Assembly (NCBI GenBank): GCA_947254025.1
Contig: CAMYBS010000002.1
Span: 1 to 64,000, forward strand
Reading direction: 5' to 3'
DNA from: an uncultured Clostridia bacterium
GTDB lineage: Bacteria > Bacillota > Clostridia > Tissierellales > Peptoniphilaceae
Length of the DNA: 64,000 nucleotides
Under the pieces are notes generated by a model. The model saw only the letters and a list, made by a program, of their open reading frames with translations. It had not been told where the DNA came from and did no database searches. Made by a program: the position numbers and the translations under genes. Each line of letters begins with the position of its first letter. Within the stretch, counting starts at the first letter, position 1. Shown piece by piece: positions 46,668-55,902 of the stretch.

Positions 46668-47261
46668 TTAATGAGAATAATATTCTACTACGTAAACGTC
46701 TTCGATTTCTATTGGAATTTCTTCTCTTTCAGGTAATCTAGATAAAACTGCTTCGAATTTATCAATATCTTTTTCAATGTATGGATAAGAATTTCCAACT
46801 ACTGTTTGGAAGTTTTCCTTGAACATTTCATTTGATCTTGATTTTTCTTTTAAGCTAATCTTTTGTCCAACTGATAATTGATAAGCTGGCTTGTCTACTC
46901 TCTTACCGTCAACAAGGATGTGTCCGTGAACAACCATTTGTCTTGCTTGTCTGATTGATTGAGCAAAACCTGCTCTAAGAACAAATGCATCTAATCTTGT
47001 TTCTAGTAATTTGATAAGAGCGTGACCTGTTTGATCTTTAGACTTTTTAGCTTTTAAGAATGCCTTCTTTAATTGAACTTCTGGCACTCCATAGTAAGCT
47101 CTTAATCTTTGTTTTTCTAGTAATTGAAGACCGTAGTTAGATAATTTCTTATCTGAACGTGCAGCTCCTTTTTTCATACCTTTTGTAGCTTTCGCTAATC
47201 CATAGACATTTAAGCCTAATCTTCTGACCGTTCTTACTCTTGGTCCGTTTAAACTTGACAT
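46668..47261 (-). CDS. rpsD: 30S ribosomal protein S4
   Basis: Binds 16S rRNA early in 30S assembly. The 197 residues from the ATG at 47261 start MSSLNGPRVRTVRRLG, which fits S4 better than the open extension upstream. That extension overlaps the promoter leader and lacks a ribosome site. AGAGGTG precedes 47261. The S4 RNA-binding domain is intact in RLDAFVLRAGFAQSIRQARQ and VVHGHILVDGKRV. The N-terminal zinc Cys motif of C+ S4 forms is absent. It is a single-gene unit, as in Bacillus, where S4 represses its own mRNA. Confidence 0.94.
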   Translation of the reverse strand: MSSLNGPRVRTVRRLGLNVYGLAKATKGMKKGAARSDKKLSNYGLQLLEKQRLRAYYGVPEVQLKKAFLKAKKSKDQTGHALIKLLETRLDAFVLRAGFAQSIRQARQMVVHGHILVDGKRVDKPAYQLSVGQKISLKEKSRSNEMFKENFQTVVGNSYPYIEKDIDKFEAVLSRLPEREEIPIEIEDVYVVEYYSH

Positions 47262-47339
47262 TAAAACACCTCTAAAAATATATTTGCCGCGGTATATTTT
47301 TAACATTCATAGTTTATCACATATATACTGGCTTGTCAA
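47262..47339 (-). promoter_or_regulatory. rpsD promoter and short structured leader
   Basis: Minus-strand TTGACA (47334-47339) and TAAACT (47311-47316) with a 17-base spacer. The leader of about 40 bases contains AAAATATA facing TATATTTT around a CCGCGG-containing loop, just before the AGAGGTG ribosome site. Control of S4 translation by this hairpin is an inference. Confidence 0.65.
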
Positions 47340-47376
47340 CTACTTTTTAAAATTTTATATAAATAATCTTATTTAA

Positions 47377-47405
47377 TTGAAAAAGACTCCTTAATGATAT
47401 ATAAT
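47377..47405 (+). promoter_or_regulatory. Promoter of the M3-like gene
   Basis: TTGAAA (47377-47382) and TATAAT (47400-47405), 17-base spacer, plus strand, about 33 bases before the ATG. Confidence 0.78.
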
Positions 47406-47438
47406 TAAATATAATAATACATTTAAAGGATGAAGGCT

Positions 47439-49133
47439 ATGTTGTTTGATAAAATTGAAAAAGATTATAAAAGAATAGATATACTTAGTGAAGCAAACCT
47501 TGTTAATTATTATGCAAGCCGCCTAGCACGCTCTAGTGACTTTGATGAAAAAAATACTTTAATTAGAGAGGTTGACATAATTAAAAGGCGCTACCATAGC
47601 TTTAAAGAGTATGTATTTGTGAAATATTCGCAAGATACTAGTGATGAATTCTTTAAAAATGAATTTTCATATATTTTAAGTAATGAAGATGAGTTTAAGA
47701 AGGCTACGATTAAATTTGCTCTAACACTACTTGAAGATGACGATATTGAAAGACTTAAGAAGAGGTGGGGTAAGTACTATTTTGACAAGCTAAGTATAAT
47801 GCAAGACCTCTACAAGAAAGATGTTGTTGGCCTTAATATGAATGAAAACAAAATCTTGCAAGAGATTAATGAGTATAGAAATACAAAGTCGATCTCTTTT
47901 GATGGAGAAATAATTACTAACAAAACTTTAGCAAAATTCCTACTATCTAATGATAGAAATCAAAGAAAGCGTTTGTTCGAAGAAATGAATAAAAGCAACT
48001 TAGAGCGCAATTCCTACTATGCACAGAAGTATAAAGACCTCGTTATTATGAGATATAAGATAGCCAAAAGGCTTGGTTATAATAACTACCTTGACTACTC
48101 CGATAAGGAAAGATGCAGAATTAATTATAATCATAACGATATAGTTAAGTTTAGAGAGGCAATAAAAAAACATCTTGCTACTAATGCTAATGTCATTGCT
48201 GATATAAAAAAAGAAAAGCTTGGCATTGATAAAATATATACTTATGACCTTAAAGTATACTTTAAGCAATACAATGCTATGCCGATAAAGGATCCTTACC
48301 TATTATTAGAGAAGATAGCGAATAAGCTTGAAGAATATAATCCATTTTTAAGTAAGATAATAAGAAAGATTATAAACGATAAATCTCTTGACCTATTGCC
48401 AAGAAAAAATAAAGCTAGCTATAACTATGCAACAAACATATATAACCACGATATAACATTTATGTTCGCTAATTATGAAGCAGACCTATTAAGCTTTTCA
48501 AACTTCATAACCTGCCTAAGCTATGCTCTAATTCTATATATAGGCTCATACAACGAGCTTATTGAGTATATTGAACCGCAAGACGATATAATTAACGCAT
48601 ACTCTACTGCATTCTCATTTATTATATTGAGCTTTGCTGATGAACTGTTTGAAAATGGCGCAAAAAATTATATGATTTCATATAAAATAAATCTTTTATT
48701 CGATATACTCTTCTACTGCTTAATTAATGAGTTTGAAGAGCTTATGTATCTAAATATAAACACAGATCTTGAGGAAAGATATGAAATATTTAGAAAGCTT
48801 CACAAAGAGTACTTCCCTTTTATAAGTGTTGATGAGAAAGTATTTGATGTTGGCATGTGGTGGCTTAACTACCACACTCTATTTAATACACCTATGCTCT
48901 CAATTAATTACGCAATCGGCGACTTAAGCGGTATTGACTTCTACAACAATCTATTGGAAGATAAGGAAGAAGCCTTCAAAAAGATGACACTACTTATGGA
49001 TAACGCAAGCAAAGAAGACTTCCTTACAAGCATTGAGCTTAGTAGATTAAAAAATCCTTTCAAAGAAGAAAATATTAAGGATATAATCACAAAGTATATA
49101 GACGACTTAGCTAAAGAATATAAAAAAATATAG
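47439..49133 (+). CDS. M3 oligoendopeptidase-like protein lacking the zinc site (predicted inactive)
   Basis: A 564-residue protein with the M3B peptidase layout. It has SISFDGEIITNKTLAKFL, an FEEMNKSNLERNSYYAQKYK helix, RLGYNNYLDYS, and MFANYEADLLS where active relatives have IFANFNG-like sequence. At the next block, where M3 enzymes have HExxH, it reads FITCLSYAL. The zinc ligands and base H-E-H are replaced by Thr358, Cys359 and Tyr362. The third-ligand region and the C-terminal HxxY-like segment are also changed (MWWLNYHTLFNTP). The long intact frame, promoter, ribosome site (AAAGGATG) and terminator argue for a maintained, non-catalytic protein rather than a pseudogene. It may be a binding or regulatory pseudo-peptidase. 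The ATG nine bases upstream is an alternative start. Confidence 0.8.
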   Translation: MLFDKIEKDYKRIDILSEANLVNYYASRLARSSDFDEKNTLIREVDIIKRRYHSFKEYVFVKYSQDTSDEFFKNEFSYILSNEDEFKKATIKFALTLLEDDDIERLKKRWGKYYFDKLSIMQDLYKKDVVGLNMNENKILQEINEYRNTKSISFDGEIITNKTLAKFLLSNDRNQRKRLFEEMNKSNLERNSYYAQKYKDLVIMRYKIAKRLGYNNYLDYSDKERCRINYNHNDIVKFREAIKKHLATNANVIADIKKEKLGIDKIYTYDLKVYFKQYNAMPIKDPYLLLEKIANKLEEYNPFLSKIIRKIINDKSLDLLPRKNKASYNYATNIYNHDITFMFANYEADLLSFSNFITCLSYALILYIGSYNELIEYIEPQDDIINAYSTAFSFIILSFADELFENGAKNYMISYKINLLFDILFYCLINEFEELMYLNINTDLEERYEIFRKLHKEYFPFISVDEKVFDVGMWWLNYHTLFNTPMLSINYAIGDLSGIDFYNNLLEDKEEAFKKMTLLMDNASKEDFLTSIELSRLKNPFKEENIKDIITKYIDDLAKEYKKI

Positions 49134-49161
49134 AGGGCTTAGGCTCTCTATATTTTTTTTA
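49130..49161. terminator. Bidirectional terminator between the M3-like gene and the MalY-like gene
   Basis: A nine-base stem from 49130 to 49151 (ATAGAGGGC side) has a TTAG loop, T-run to the right and A-run to the left. It can stop transcription from both converging genes. Confidence 0.85.
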
Positions 49162-49168
49162 AGTATAT

Positions 49169-50335
49169 TTATTTATTTAAAGTTTTTATCTCTTCAATTG
49201 ACTTCTTAAAACTATCCACTAAGAAATAAATAATCTCTCTTGGATAAGCAAGATTAATCCTTACCGACATATCATCACCGAACATCGCTCCATCGGATAA
49301 AAATATCTTGTTTTTAATGAAAACTTCATGCATAGCCATTGGACTATATTTTAATTCTGATAAGTCTACCCAAATTAAATATGTTCCTTCAGGCTTTTGA
49401 AATTTTATTCCATCTATCTTGGAAAATTCCTCGCATACATAATTAATGTTCCCCTCTAAGTACTTAAGCATCTCTCTATACCAAGATCTACCTTCATTGT
49501 AGGCTGCCTTTAACGCCTCAAGCCCAAATGGATTGACCGAGCCCATCAAAGATTTAGCTTCAACACTGATTATCTTCTCTCTTAGTTTTTCATCAGGTAT
49601 AAGAGCATAAGCAGTATTTAAACCCGCAATATTAAATGTCTTAGAAGGTGCCATGAAAGAAACAACTTTTTCATAATTTTTAAACACTCTCATTATTGGA
49701 GTATAAAAATTATTGCCATAAGTAAAATCTTGATGCATCTCATCGCTTATGATAAATAAGTTGTGCTTATATGCAATTTCAGATAATCTTTCAAGTTCAC
49801 TCTTAGTCCAAACTCTTCCTACTGGGTTGTGCGGATTACATAAAACTATCGCCTTAGCTAGCTTTGCTTTCTCTTCTAAGTCATCAAAATCTATTGTATA
49901 ATGATTACCGTCAAATATAAGTTTGTTTTGTAGTATCTCCATATTTTTTAGATTTGAGAAATTAAAAAATGGAGGATAAACTGGCGTTTGAATTATTATT
50001 TTCTCTCCATCCTCGACTATTGATCTAATAACAAGATCAAGTCCTGGAACAGTGCCTGGAGTAAATACTATCCACTCCTTTTTAATATCAAGCTCATGCA
50101 TATCCTTTTGCCAGTTAATAATAGCCTTATATACATCATCGTCTGGTAAAGTATAGCTATAAAAGTCCCTGTCTGCTCTCTTTAAACATGCAGCTTTAAC
50201 CTCAGGAGCTGTTGCAAAATTCATATCAGCAATTGTGAATGGTATAACCGACTCATCATTACCTGCTAAACGTGAAGTTTCATACTTAGCAGATGATAAA
50301 GCGCTTCTGTCAATTATTTCGTCAAAATCAAACAT
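49169..50335 (-). CDS. MalY/PatB-family PLP-dependent aminotransferase/C-S lyase
   Basis: A 388-residue fold-type I PLP enzyme. The family opening IPFTIADMNFATAPEV is characteristic of MalY/PatB cystathionine beta-lyases. The PLP-binding region has NPHNPVGRVW and SDEMHQDF, and the Schiff-base Lys is in MAPSKTFNIAGLN. The probable reaction is cleavage of cystathionine or cysteine to pyruvate, ammonia and thiol. A transaminase role cannot be excluded. ATG follows GGAGGT. Co-directional with yitT, 23 bases upstream. Confidence 0.9.
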   Translation of the reverse strand: MFDFDEIIDRSALSSAKYETSRLAGNDESVIPFTIADMNFATAPEVKAACLKRADRDFYSYTLPDDDVYKAIINWQKDMHELDIKKEWIVFTPGTVPGLDLVIRSIVEDGEKIIIQTPVYPPFFNFSNLKNMEILQNKLIFDGNHYTIDFDDLEEKAKLAKAIVLCNPHNPVGRVWTKSELERLSEIAYKHNLFIISDEMHQDFTYGNNFYTPIMRVFKNYEKVVSFMAPSKTFNIAGLNTAYALIPDEKLREKIISVEAKSLMGSVNPFGLEALKAAYNEGRSWYREMLKYLEGNINYVCEEFSKIDGIKFQKPEGTYLIWVDLSELKYSPMAMHEVFIKNKIFLSDGAMFGDDMSVRINLAYPREIIYFLVDSFKKSIEEIKTLNK

Positions 50336-50358
50336 AGTACCTCCAGTAATTTTATATT

Positions 50359-51207
50359 TTATTCAGAAATATTCCTCCATCTAAAGCCATAGACTTCACT
50401 TGCATTCATTACGACCAAGAAAGAGTCCGGAGCATTCCTTTCTATAAATCTTTTTAAAAGTAAATAGTCCCTTCTTGAACAAACAGTCATGATTACCGTG
50501 TGTTCTTTACCAGTATATGCACCAACAGCCTTATAAAGGTTTGCTGAGTGATTAAGTTCTTTAACAATGTAGTCTTTAACAAGCTCTGGTTTTTCTGTAT
50601 TTATAATAATATTCTTAGATGTATTTAAACCATCTATAGTAAAATCTATGATTAACCCGTTCATTATAATGCCTAGTAGTGAATATAAACCGATTTCAAG
50701 ACCAAATACAATGCCTACAAATAAAGTGATGACTAAGTCGCAAAGTAGTACGCCCTTGCCAAGATCAAGTCCAGTGAATTTATTTATGATTTTAGACAGT
50801 ATATCTGTACCACCAATTGATGCATATTGATTAAGTATTATAGCCATACCTACAGCAGATACTATAACAGCTATTATCATTTGTAATAGCAAGTCATCAA
50901 TTATAGGTCCGTCAAGTGGAATAATTTTTTCTAATATAAATATAATTAAAGATATACCAAGTGATGTAAGTACTGTCTTTACACCAAACTTATTACCTAT
51001 GAATAAAAATCCTAGAGCGAATAAAACTATGTTTGTTGCGAATAAAACATAACTCATTGGTAAATGTAATAAATACGATAAAACAATTGCTATGCCTGTA
51101 GCTCCACCTATAGTCATCTTAGTTGGAGTTAAAAAGAAATAAACAGCGATGGCAACCATAAAGGCGCCTAAAACTATTAATAAATTAGACTTTAATTTTG
51201 CGTTCAT
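50359..51207 (-). CDS. YitT-family membrane protein
   Basis: A 282-residue protein with five to six membrane helices in the N-terminal 200 residues (GAFMVAIAVYFFLTPTKMTIGG, and a repeat-like SIGGTDILSKIINKFTGLDLGKG). A cytoplasmic DUF2179 domain follows (HTVIMTVCSRRDYLLLKRFI). The function of YitT proteins is not firmly known; transport is suspected. ATG follows GGAAGG. Directly downstream of the gcv terminator and upstream of the MalY-like gene. Confidence 0.88.
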   Translation of the reverse strand: MNAKLKSNLLIVLGAFMVAIAVYFFLTPTKMTIGGATGIAIVLSYLLHLPMSYVLFATNIVLFALGFLFIGNKFGVKTVLTSLGISLIIFILEKIIPLDGPIIDDLLLQMIIAVIVSAVGMAIILNQYASIGGTDILSKIINKFTGLDLGKGVLLCDLVITLFVGIVFGLEIGLYSLLGIIMNGLIIDFTIDGLNTSKNIIINTEKPELVKDYIVKELNHSANLYKAVGAYTGKEHTVIMTVCSRRDYLLLKRFIERNAPDSFLVVMNASEVYGFRWRNISE

Positions 51208-51237
51208 TTTATACCTTCCTATAAAATTTATGTATTA

Positions 51238-51257
51238 GGGGCACTTTGATGTGCCCC
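51238..51257 (-). terminator. Hairpin after the gcv operon
   Basis: GGGGCAC and GTGCCCC (51238-51244 / 51251-51257), seven G/C-rich pairs with six-base loop, 14 bases after the gcvPB stop. The following sequence is AT-rich but has no long T-run, so termination may be partial, allowing some yitT expression. Confidence 0.65.
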
Positions 51258-51270
51258 ATTATATTACTTA

Positions 51271-52737
51271 CTATTTTTCTTCTTTAGTATATGTTAATAC
51301 TGGAGTTCTAGCTGCCAATGTTTCATCTGGTCTAGATACCATAGTTGTCTTTGGAGCGTCTAGTAAGTCTTGTGGATTTTCTTTAGCTACTCTAGCGATA
51401 TCGTTAAGTGCAGCTGCATAAGCATCCAACGTTTCCTTACTTTCTGTTTCAGTAGGTTCGATCATCAATGCTTCATGAACTATTAGTGGGAAGTATACTG
51501 TTGGTGGATGGAATCCTCTATCGATTAATCCCTTAGCAACATCTAATGTTGTTACTCCAGTTTCACAGTTCTTTAGTCCGCCTAATACAAATTCATGCAT
51601 ACAAATTGTATCGTATGGAACATTGTAATTTTCTTTCAATTGACTTAATAGATAGTTTGCATTTAGAACAGCATTTGTTGATGCTTTTCTTAAACCATCT
51701 GAACCCATTGTTAGGATATAAGTGTAAGCTCTTACTAGGATAGAGAAGTGTCCGTAGAAGTCTTTAACCTTTCCTATACTTTGTGGTCTATTGTAGTCAA
51801 GGAAGTATTTGTCATCATTTTTAGAGATAACTGGCACTGGTAAGAATGGAAGTAATTCCTTCTTGCAACCAACTGGTCCACCGCCTGGTCCTCCACCGCC
51901 GTGTGGTGTTGAGAATGTCTTGTGAACGTTGTAGTGAACAACGTCGAATCCCATGTCTCCAGGTCTTGAGTGTCCCATAACTGCGTTCATGTTAGCGCCA
52001 TCGTAGTACAATAGACCGCCTTTTCTATGAACGATTTCAGCTATCTTTTCAATATTTTTGTCAAATAAACCTAAAGTGTTTGGATTTGTAAGCATTAAAC
52101 CAGCAACTTCTTCAGTCATAGCTGCTTCTAGTGCTTCAAGATCAACTAAACCATTTTCATCTGACTTAATTTCTACAGGAGTAAATCCACCCATAGAGCA
52201 AGTTGCAGGGTTTGTACCGTGAGCAGAGTCAGGGATAATCATCTTGTTTCTGTTCATATCTCCTCTTGCTTCATGATATGCTCTTATTAGTAGAACACCT
52301 GTTAACTCACCATGCGCACCTGCAGCTGGTTGCAATGTTGCTCCGTCCATACCAGAAATTTCAGCTAGTGATTCAGCAAGGTCATACATTAATTTTAAAG
52401 CGCCTTGTGTGCATCCATCGCCTTGGTATGGGTGTAAGTCTCTAAAGCCTTCAAGAGCAGCCATGTCTTCATTAATCTTAGGGTTATACTTCATTGTACA
52501 TGATCCTAGTGGATACATGCCGTTGTCAAGTCCGTAATTCTTTATTGAAAGATTTGTAAAGTGTCTTACTACGTCTACCTCAGATAATTCAGGTAGGTCT
52601 AGTTCTTCTTTATTTAAATATTCACTTGGAATTACGCTATCTAATTTTAAATCTTCAACATCAAGATCTGGTAAATTGTATCCAGTTCTACCGGGTCTTG
52701 AAATTTCAAATATTACTTTGTCATATCTATCTAACAT
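51271..52737 (-). CDS. gcvPB: Glycine dehydrogenase (decarboxylating) subunit 2
   Basis: PLP subunit of the P-protein of the glycine cleavage system. It decarboxylates glycine and loads the aminomethyl group on GcvH lipoyl. The 488 residues show [11 protein letters not shown], the [15 protein letters not shown] block and the PLP Lys in [22 protein letters not shown] follows GGAGGG and overlaps the gcvPA stop. Firmicutes split the P-protein into two subunits in this order. Confidence 0.96.
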   Translation of the reverse strand: MLDRYDKVIFEISRPGRTGYNLPDLDVEDLKLDSVIPSEYLNKEELDLPELSEVDVVRHFTNLSIKNYGLDNGMYPLGSCTMKYNPKINEDMAALEGFRDLHPYQGDGCTQGALKLMYDLAESLAEISGMDGATLQPAAGAHGELTGVLLIRAYHEARGDMNRNKMIIPDSAHGTNPATCSMGGFTPVEIKSDENGLVDLEALEAAMTEEVAGLMLTNPNTLGLFDKNIEKIAEIVHRKGGLLYYDGANMNAVMGHSRPGDMGFDVVHYNVHKTFSTPHGGGGPGGGPVGCKKELLPFLPVPVISKNDDKYFLDYNRPQSIGKVKDFYGHFSILVRAYTYILTMGSDGLRKASTNAVLNANYLLSQLKENYNVPYDTICMHEFVLGGLKNCETGVTTLDVAKGLIDRGFHPPTVYFPLIVHEALMIEPTETESKETLDAYAAALNDIARVAKENPQDLLDAPKTTMVSRPDETLAARTPVLTYTKEEK

Positions 52738-54083
52738 TCAACACCCTCCAATACTTCTACTAATTTATCCATTTCTTCTTTTGTTCTCTTTTCAGTAACA
52801 GCAAGCATGAATGCGTTCTTGTATTCATCACCGTAGAACCAAGAAAGTTTAAATGCATCCATGAAACCATTAGCTGTAAGAGCTGCGTTGATCTTATCTA
52901 CGCAGATATCGCTAGTGATAACGAATTCTTTGTAGAATGGTTTATTATACATTAATTTAAATTTACCAGATTTGCAAAGTTCTTTTTGTAGATAATGAGC
53001 TTTCTTAGCGCATTGCTCAGAAACTTCTCTTAAGCCCTTCTTGCCCATAAGTGACATGTAAATTGTTGCGCAAAGTACATTTAAGCCTTGATTTGAGCAG
53101 ATGTTTGAAGTAGCCTTATCTCTTCTGATATGTTGCTCTCTAGCTGTTAATGTTAATACCCAAGATCTCTTACCGTTTCTATCAACTGTTTGACCAGCGA
53201 TTCTTCCTGGTAATTTTCTCATGAACTTATCAGTTGATGAGATGAATCCAAGGTATGGTCCACCATAAGATAGTGGTATACCGAAGGCCTGCGCTTCACC
53301 AACTACTATGTCAGCACCGTAATCGCCAGGTCTTTGTAGTATACCTAGTGAGTTAGTGTCAACGTCAGCAATGAAGTATGTTTTCTTGAACTCATGAGTT
53401 AAGTCACAAGCAGCCTTCATATCTTCGATAACTCCGAAGAAGTTTGGATTTTGCATAATTACGCATGCTGCGTCATCACTTAGTTTCTTCTTTAAGTCAT
53501 CTAAGTCAGTTGCTCCATCTTTGATGTCAACTTCAACAACTTCTATGTTATGGCTGTGTGTATATGTGTCTAGAACCATTCTAGCTGATGGGCTAAGTGC
53601 TTTTGATACTATAACTTGTTTCTTACGAGTTGTGTTGCAGCACATTAGAGCTGACTCTACAACACCGTTAGAGTTGTCATATAGTGAAGCATTTGTAATA
53701 GGTAGTCCTACTAGATTGCTCATCATTGTTTGGAACTCAAATATCATTTGTAGAGTTCCTTGAGATACTTCTGGTTGATAAGGTGTATAAGAAGTGTAAA
53801 ACTCGCTTCTTGATGCTATAGCACCAATTACTGAAGGGATGTAGTGATCATATGCTCCTGCCCCTATGAAGCAAATTTTCTTATTTGTAGAGCAGTTCAT
53901 ATTTGCAAGATCACTCATGATCTTTCTAACTTCTAATTCTGATTTATGTTTAGGTAAGTTTAACTCGCCTTTGAATCTAACACTTTCAGGAATACAATCA
54001 AATAATTCTTCTTCAGATTTTACACCTATCTTGTCAAGCATCTCTTTTATGTTTTCAGGTGTTTGACTAAGATATGGATACAT
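52731..54083 (-). CDS. gcvPA: Glycine dehydrogenase (decarboxylating) subunit 1
   Basis: Partner subunit of the P-protein. 450 residues from the ATG at 54083, which follows GGAGG and gives the usual start [16 protein letters not shown]. The extra six codons upstream contain the ribosome site itself. Family blocks are [28 protein letters not shown] and SYGGPYLGF. Just after gcvH. Confidence 0.96.
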   Translation of the reverse strand: MYPYLSQTPENIKEMLDKIGVKSEEELFDCIPESVRFKGELNLPKHKSELEVRKIMSDLANMNCSTNKKICFIGAGAYDHYIPSVIGAIASRSEFYTSYTPYQPEVSQGTLQMIFEFQTMMSNLVGLPITNASLYDNSNGVVESALMCCNTTRKKQVIVSKALSPSARMVLDTYTHSHNIEVVEVDIKDGATDLDDLKKKLSDDAACVIMQNPNFFGVIEDMKAACDLTHEFKKTYFIADVDTNSLGILQRPGDYGADIVVGEAQAFGIPLSYGGPYLGFISSTDKFMRKLPGRIAGQTVDRNGKRSWVLTLTAREQHIRRDKATSNICSNQGLNVLCATIYMSLMGKKGLREVSEQCAKKAHYLQKELCKSGKFKLMYNKPFYKEFVITSDICVDKINAALTANGFMDAFKLSWFYGDEYKNAFMLAVTEKRTKEEMDKLVEVLEGVEC

Positions 54084-54084
54084 A

Positions 54085-54465
54085 CTAGTCCTCCTTAGCA
54101 AATTCAGCGTATTTTTCGTCGTCCATTAAATCGTCTAATTCAGATGGATCACTCATTTCAATCTTGAATATCCAAGCGTCATATGGTCCTTCGTTGATTA
54201 GAGCTGGTTCATCGTCAAGCGCTTCGTTAACTTCAACTATCTTTCCGCTAGCTGCTGTGAAAACTTCTGAAGCTGCTTTTACTGATTCAACTGATGCTAC
54301 TGCATCGCCTTTTGAGAATTCATCATCAATTTCAGGTAATTCAACATATACTATGTCTCCTAAGTTGTGTTGAGCGTAGTCAGCTAAACCAACTGTAGCG
54401 ATGTTTCCATCAACCTTAACCCATTCGTGATCTTCTGTGTAAAGTAAACCTTTTTTAATTTCCAT
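54085..54465 (-). CDS. gcvH: Glycine cleavage system H protein
   Basis: Lipoyl carrier of the glycine cleavage system, shuttling the aminomethyl group between P- and T-proteins. The 126 residues include the lipoylation Lys63 in SVESVKAASEV, YTEDHEWVKV near the start and the C-terminal NEGPYDAWIFKIEM. ATG follows TAGGAGG. Order gcvT-H-PA-PB is typical. Confidence 0.97.
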   Translation of the reverse strand: MEIKKGLLYTEDHEWVKVDGNIATVGLADYAQHNLGDIVYVELPEIDDEFSKGDAVASVESVKAASEVFTAASGKIVEVNEALDDEPALINEGPYDAWIFKIEMSDPSELDDLMDDEKYAEFAKED

Positions 54466-54490
54466 TGTAAATTCCTCCTATTTGTATAAT

Positions 54491-55591
54491 TTATTTTTTA
54501 ATGTCTTTTAAGAATTTTCTGCTAATTTGTTTAGCTTTTTGAGCTTTTCCTCTGATAATTACATCAAATTCAGCTCCCATTTCCTTGTAAGATGCATCGA
54601 TTAGAGCGTTACCTATCTTCTTGCCAAGTGTTGGTGATAGATATCCTGTTGTAACGTAGCCAATCTTCTTGCCGTCTTTTTCAATTTCATATCCTTCTCT
54701 TGGTATAGCCTTATCAATCATTTCAAAGCCAACAAGTATTCTCTTGTTTTCAGCTTTAATCTTCTTAAGAGCCTCTTTACCAATGAAGTCAGCTTCTTGA
54801 TCTAGCTTAACAAAGAAGTTTAGTCCGCCTTCTACTGGAGAAATATCTTGTGATATTTCATGGCCATATAGTGGAAGCATAGCTTCAAATCTAAGTGTAT
54901 CTCTACATCCTAGTCCGCATGGTTCAATTCCAAACTCTTCTCCAGCCTTTAACACTTCTTTGTAGATGTGAACTATTGAATCATTATCTGTGTAAATTTC
55001 AAATCCGTCTTCTCCAGTGTATCCTGTTCTAGAGATTAAAACTTTTTTACCAGCAAGTACAAAGCCATCAATGAAGTGGAAGAATTTGATAGTATCTAGA
55101 TCTACATCTGTTAATTTTTGTACAGCTTTTTGTGCAAGTGGTCCTTGAACAGCTATTTGTGATGTTTGATCTGAAACATTTTCAACCTTAACATCAAAGT
55201 TTTTAGCTTGTTTAGTAATCCATTCAAAGTCTTTTTCAACATTTGCTGCATTGATTACTAAAAAGAACTTTTCTTGGTTGAATCTGTATACTAGTAAGTC
55301 GTCTACAGCGCCACCATTTTCGTAACACATAACATTGTATTGTACTTGTCCGTCTTCGATAGCGTGTAAGTCATTAGTAATTAGATGATTTACAAAATCA
55401 AATGCATCTTTACCAGTAACCCAAACTTCACCCATGTGAGATACGTCAAATACCCCTAGTTTTTGTCTTACTGCATTATGTTCCTCGATTAAGCCTGCGT
55501 ATTGAACTGGTAGTAACCAGCCAGCATAATTTACAATTTTGCCACCTAGTTTTACATGTTCATCGTATAAAGCAGTTTTTTTGCCTTCCAT
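54491..55591 (-). CDS. gcvT: Glycine cleavage system aminomethyltransferase (T protein)
   Basis: Transfers the one-carbon unit from aminomethyl-lipoyl GcvH to tetrahydrofolate and releases ammonia. The 366 residues show VFDVSHMGEVWVTG, QYNVMCYENGGAVDDL, RTGYTGEDGFEIY and CGLGCRDTLRFEAMLPLYGHE. ATG follows AAGGAGGATG. First gene of the operon. No lipoamide dehydrogenase (gcvL/lpd) gene is next to it. Confidence 0.96.
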   Translation of the reverse strand: MEGKKTALYDEHVKLGGKIVNYAGWLLPVQYAGLIEEHNAVRQKLGVFDVSHMGEVWVTGKDAFDFVNHLITNDLHAIEDGQVQYNVMCYENGGAVDDLLVYRFNQEKFFLVINAANVEKDFEWITKQAKNFDVKVENVSDQTSQIAVQGPLAQKAVQKLTDVDLDTIKFFHFIDGFVLAGKKVLISRTGYTGEDGFEIYTDNDSIVHIYKEVLKAGEEFGIEPCGLGCRDTLRFEAMLPLYGHEISQDISPVEGGLNFFVKLDQEADFIGKEALKKIKAENKRILVGFEMIDKAIPREGYEIEKDGKKIGYVTTGYLSPTLGKKIGNALIDASYKEMGAEFDVIIRGKAQKAKQISRKFLKDIKK

Positions 55592-55784
55592 TTTTCATCC
55601 TCCTTAATCTACATTTATAATATACAATATTTTTTACAAGAAATATTTCAACACCTAAGCTAAACTAAGCATCAAAATATTAGGCCTCCTTGTCTTCTTA
55701 ATATTGTTAACTATTATAGCGTCGTGAAAATTTCTTTAGGAACACTTTACTATGTTCACAACAGAAATCTTCGATTTCATTATA
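55592..55784 (-). promoter_or_regulatory. gcv promoter and long leader without a recognised riboswitch
   Basis: An extended -10 (TG-T-TATAAT, box at 55779-55784) on the minus strand would start transcription near 55772, about 180 bases before gcvT. The -35 match is poor. The leader opens with a perfect GAAATC-GAA-GATTTC hairpin and later has CCTAA facing TTAGG (55651-55682). None of the conserved glycine-aptamer blocks is present. With the ABC-F promoter this accounts for the 311-base gene-free stretch. Confidence 0.5.
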
Positions 55785-55844
55785 ACATATAAAATACATT
55801 TTTGCTAATATTTTAACTTTAATTTTTATAAAATTTATATTTAT

Positions 55845-55873
55845 TTGAAATAATTTAGCAATTAATATATAAT
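55845..55873 (+). promoter_or_regulatory. Promoter of the ABC-F gene
   Basis: TTGAAA (55845-55850) and TATAAT (55868-55873), 17-base spacer, plus strand, about 30 bases before the ATG. Divergent from gcv. Confidence 0.78.
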
Positions 55874-55902
55874 TTAAATAAATAATCATATAGGAGGTGT
55901 CT

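Noticed and set aside
47439..49133. Calling the M3-like gene a pseudogene
   Set aside because: There is no stop, frameshift or truncation, and promoter, ribosome site and terminator are intact. Only catalytic residues are lost, which points to a kept non-enzymatic role.
55592..55784. Glycine riboswitch or T-box in the gcvT leader
   Set aside because: Neither the glycine aptamer core blocks seen at 20012-20180 nor a T-box AGGGTGG sequence is present.
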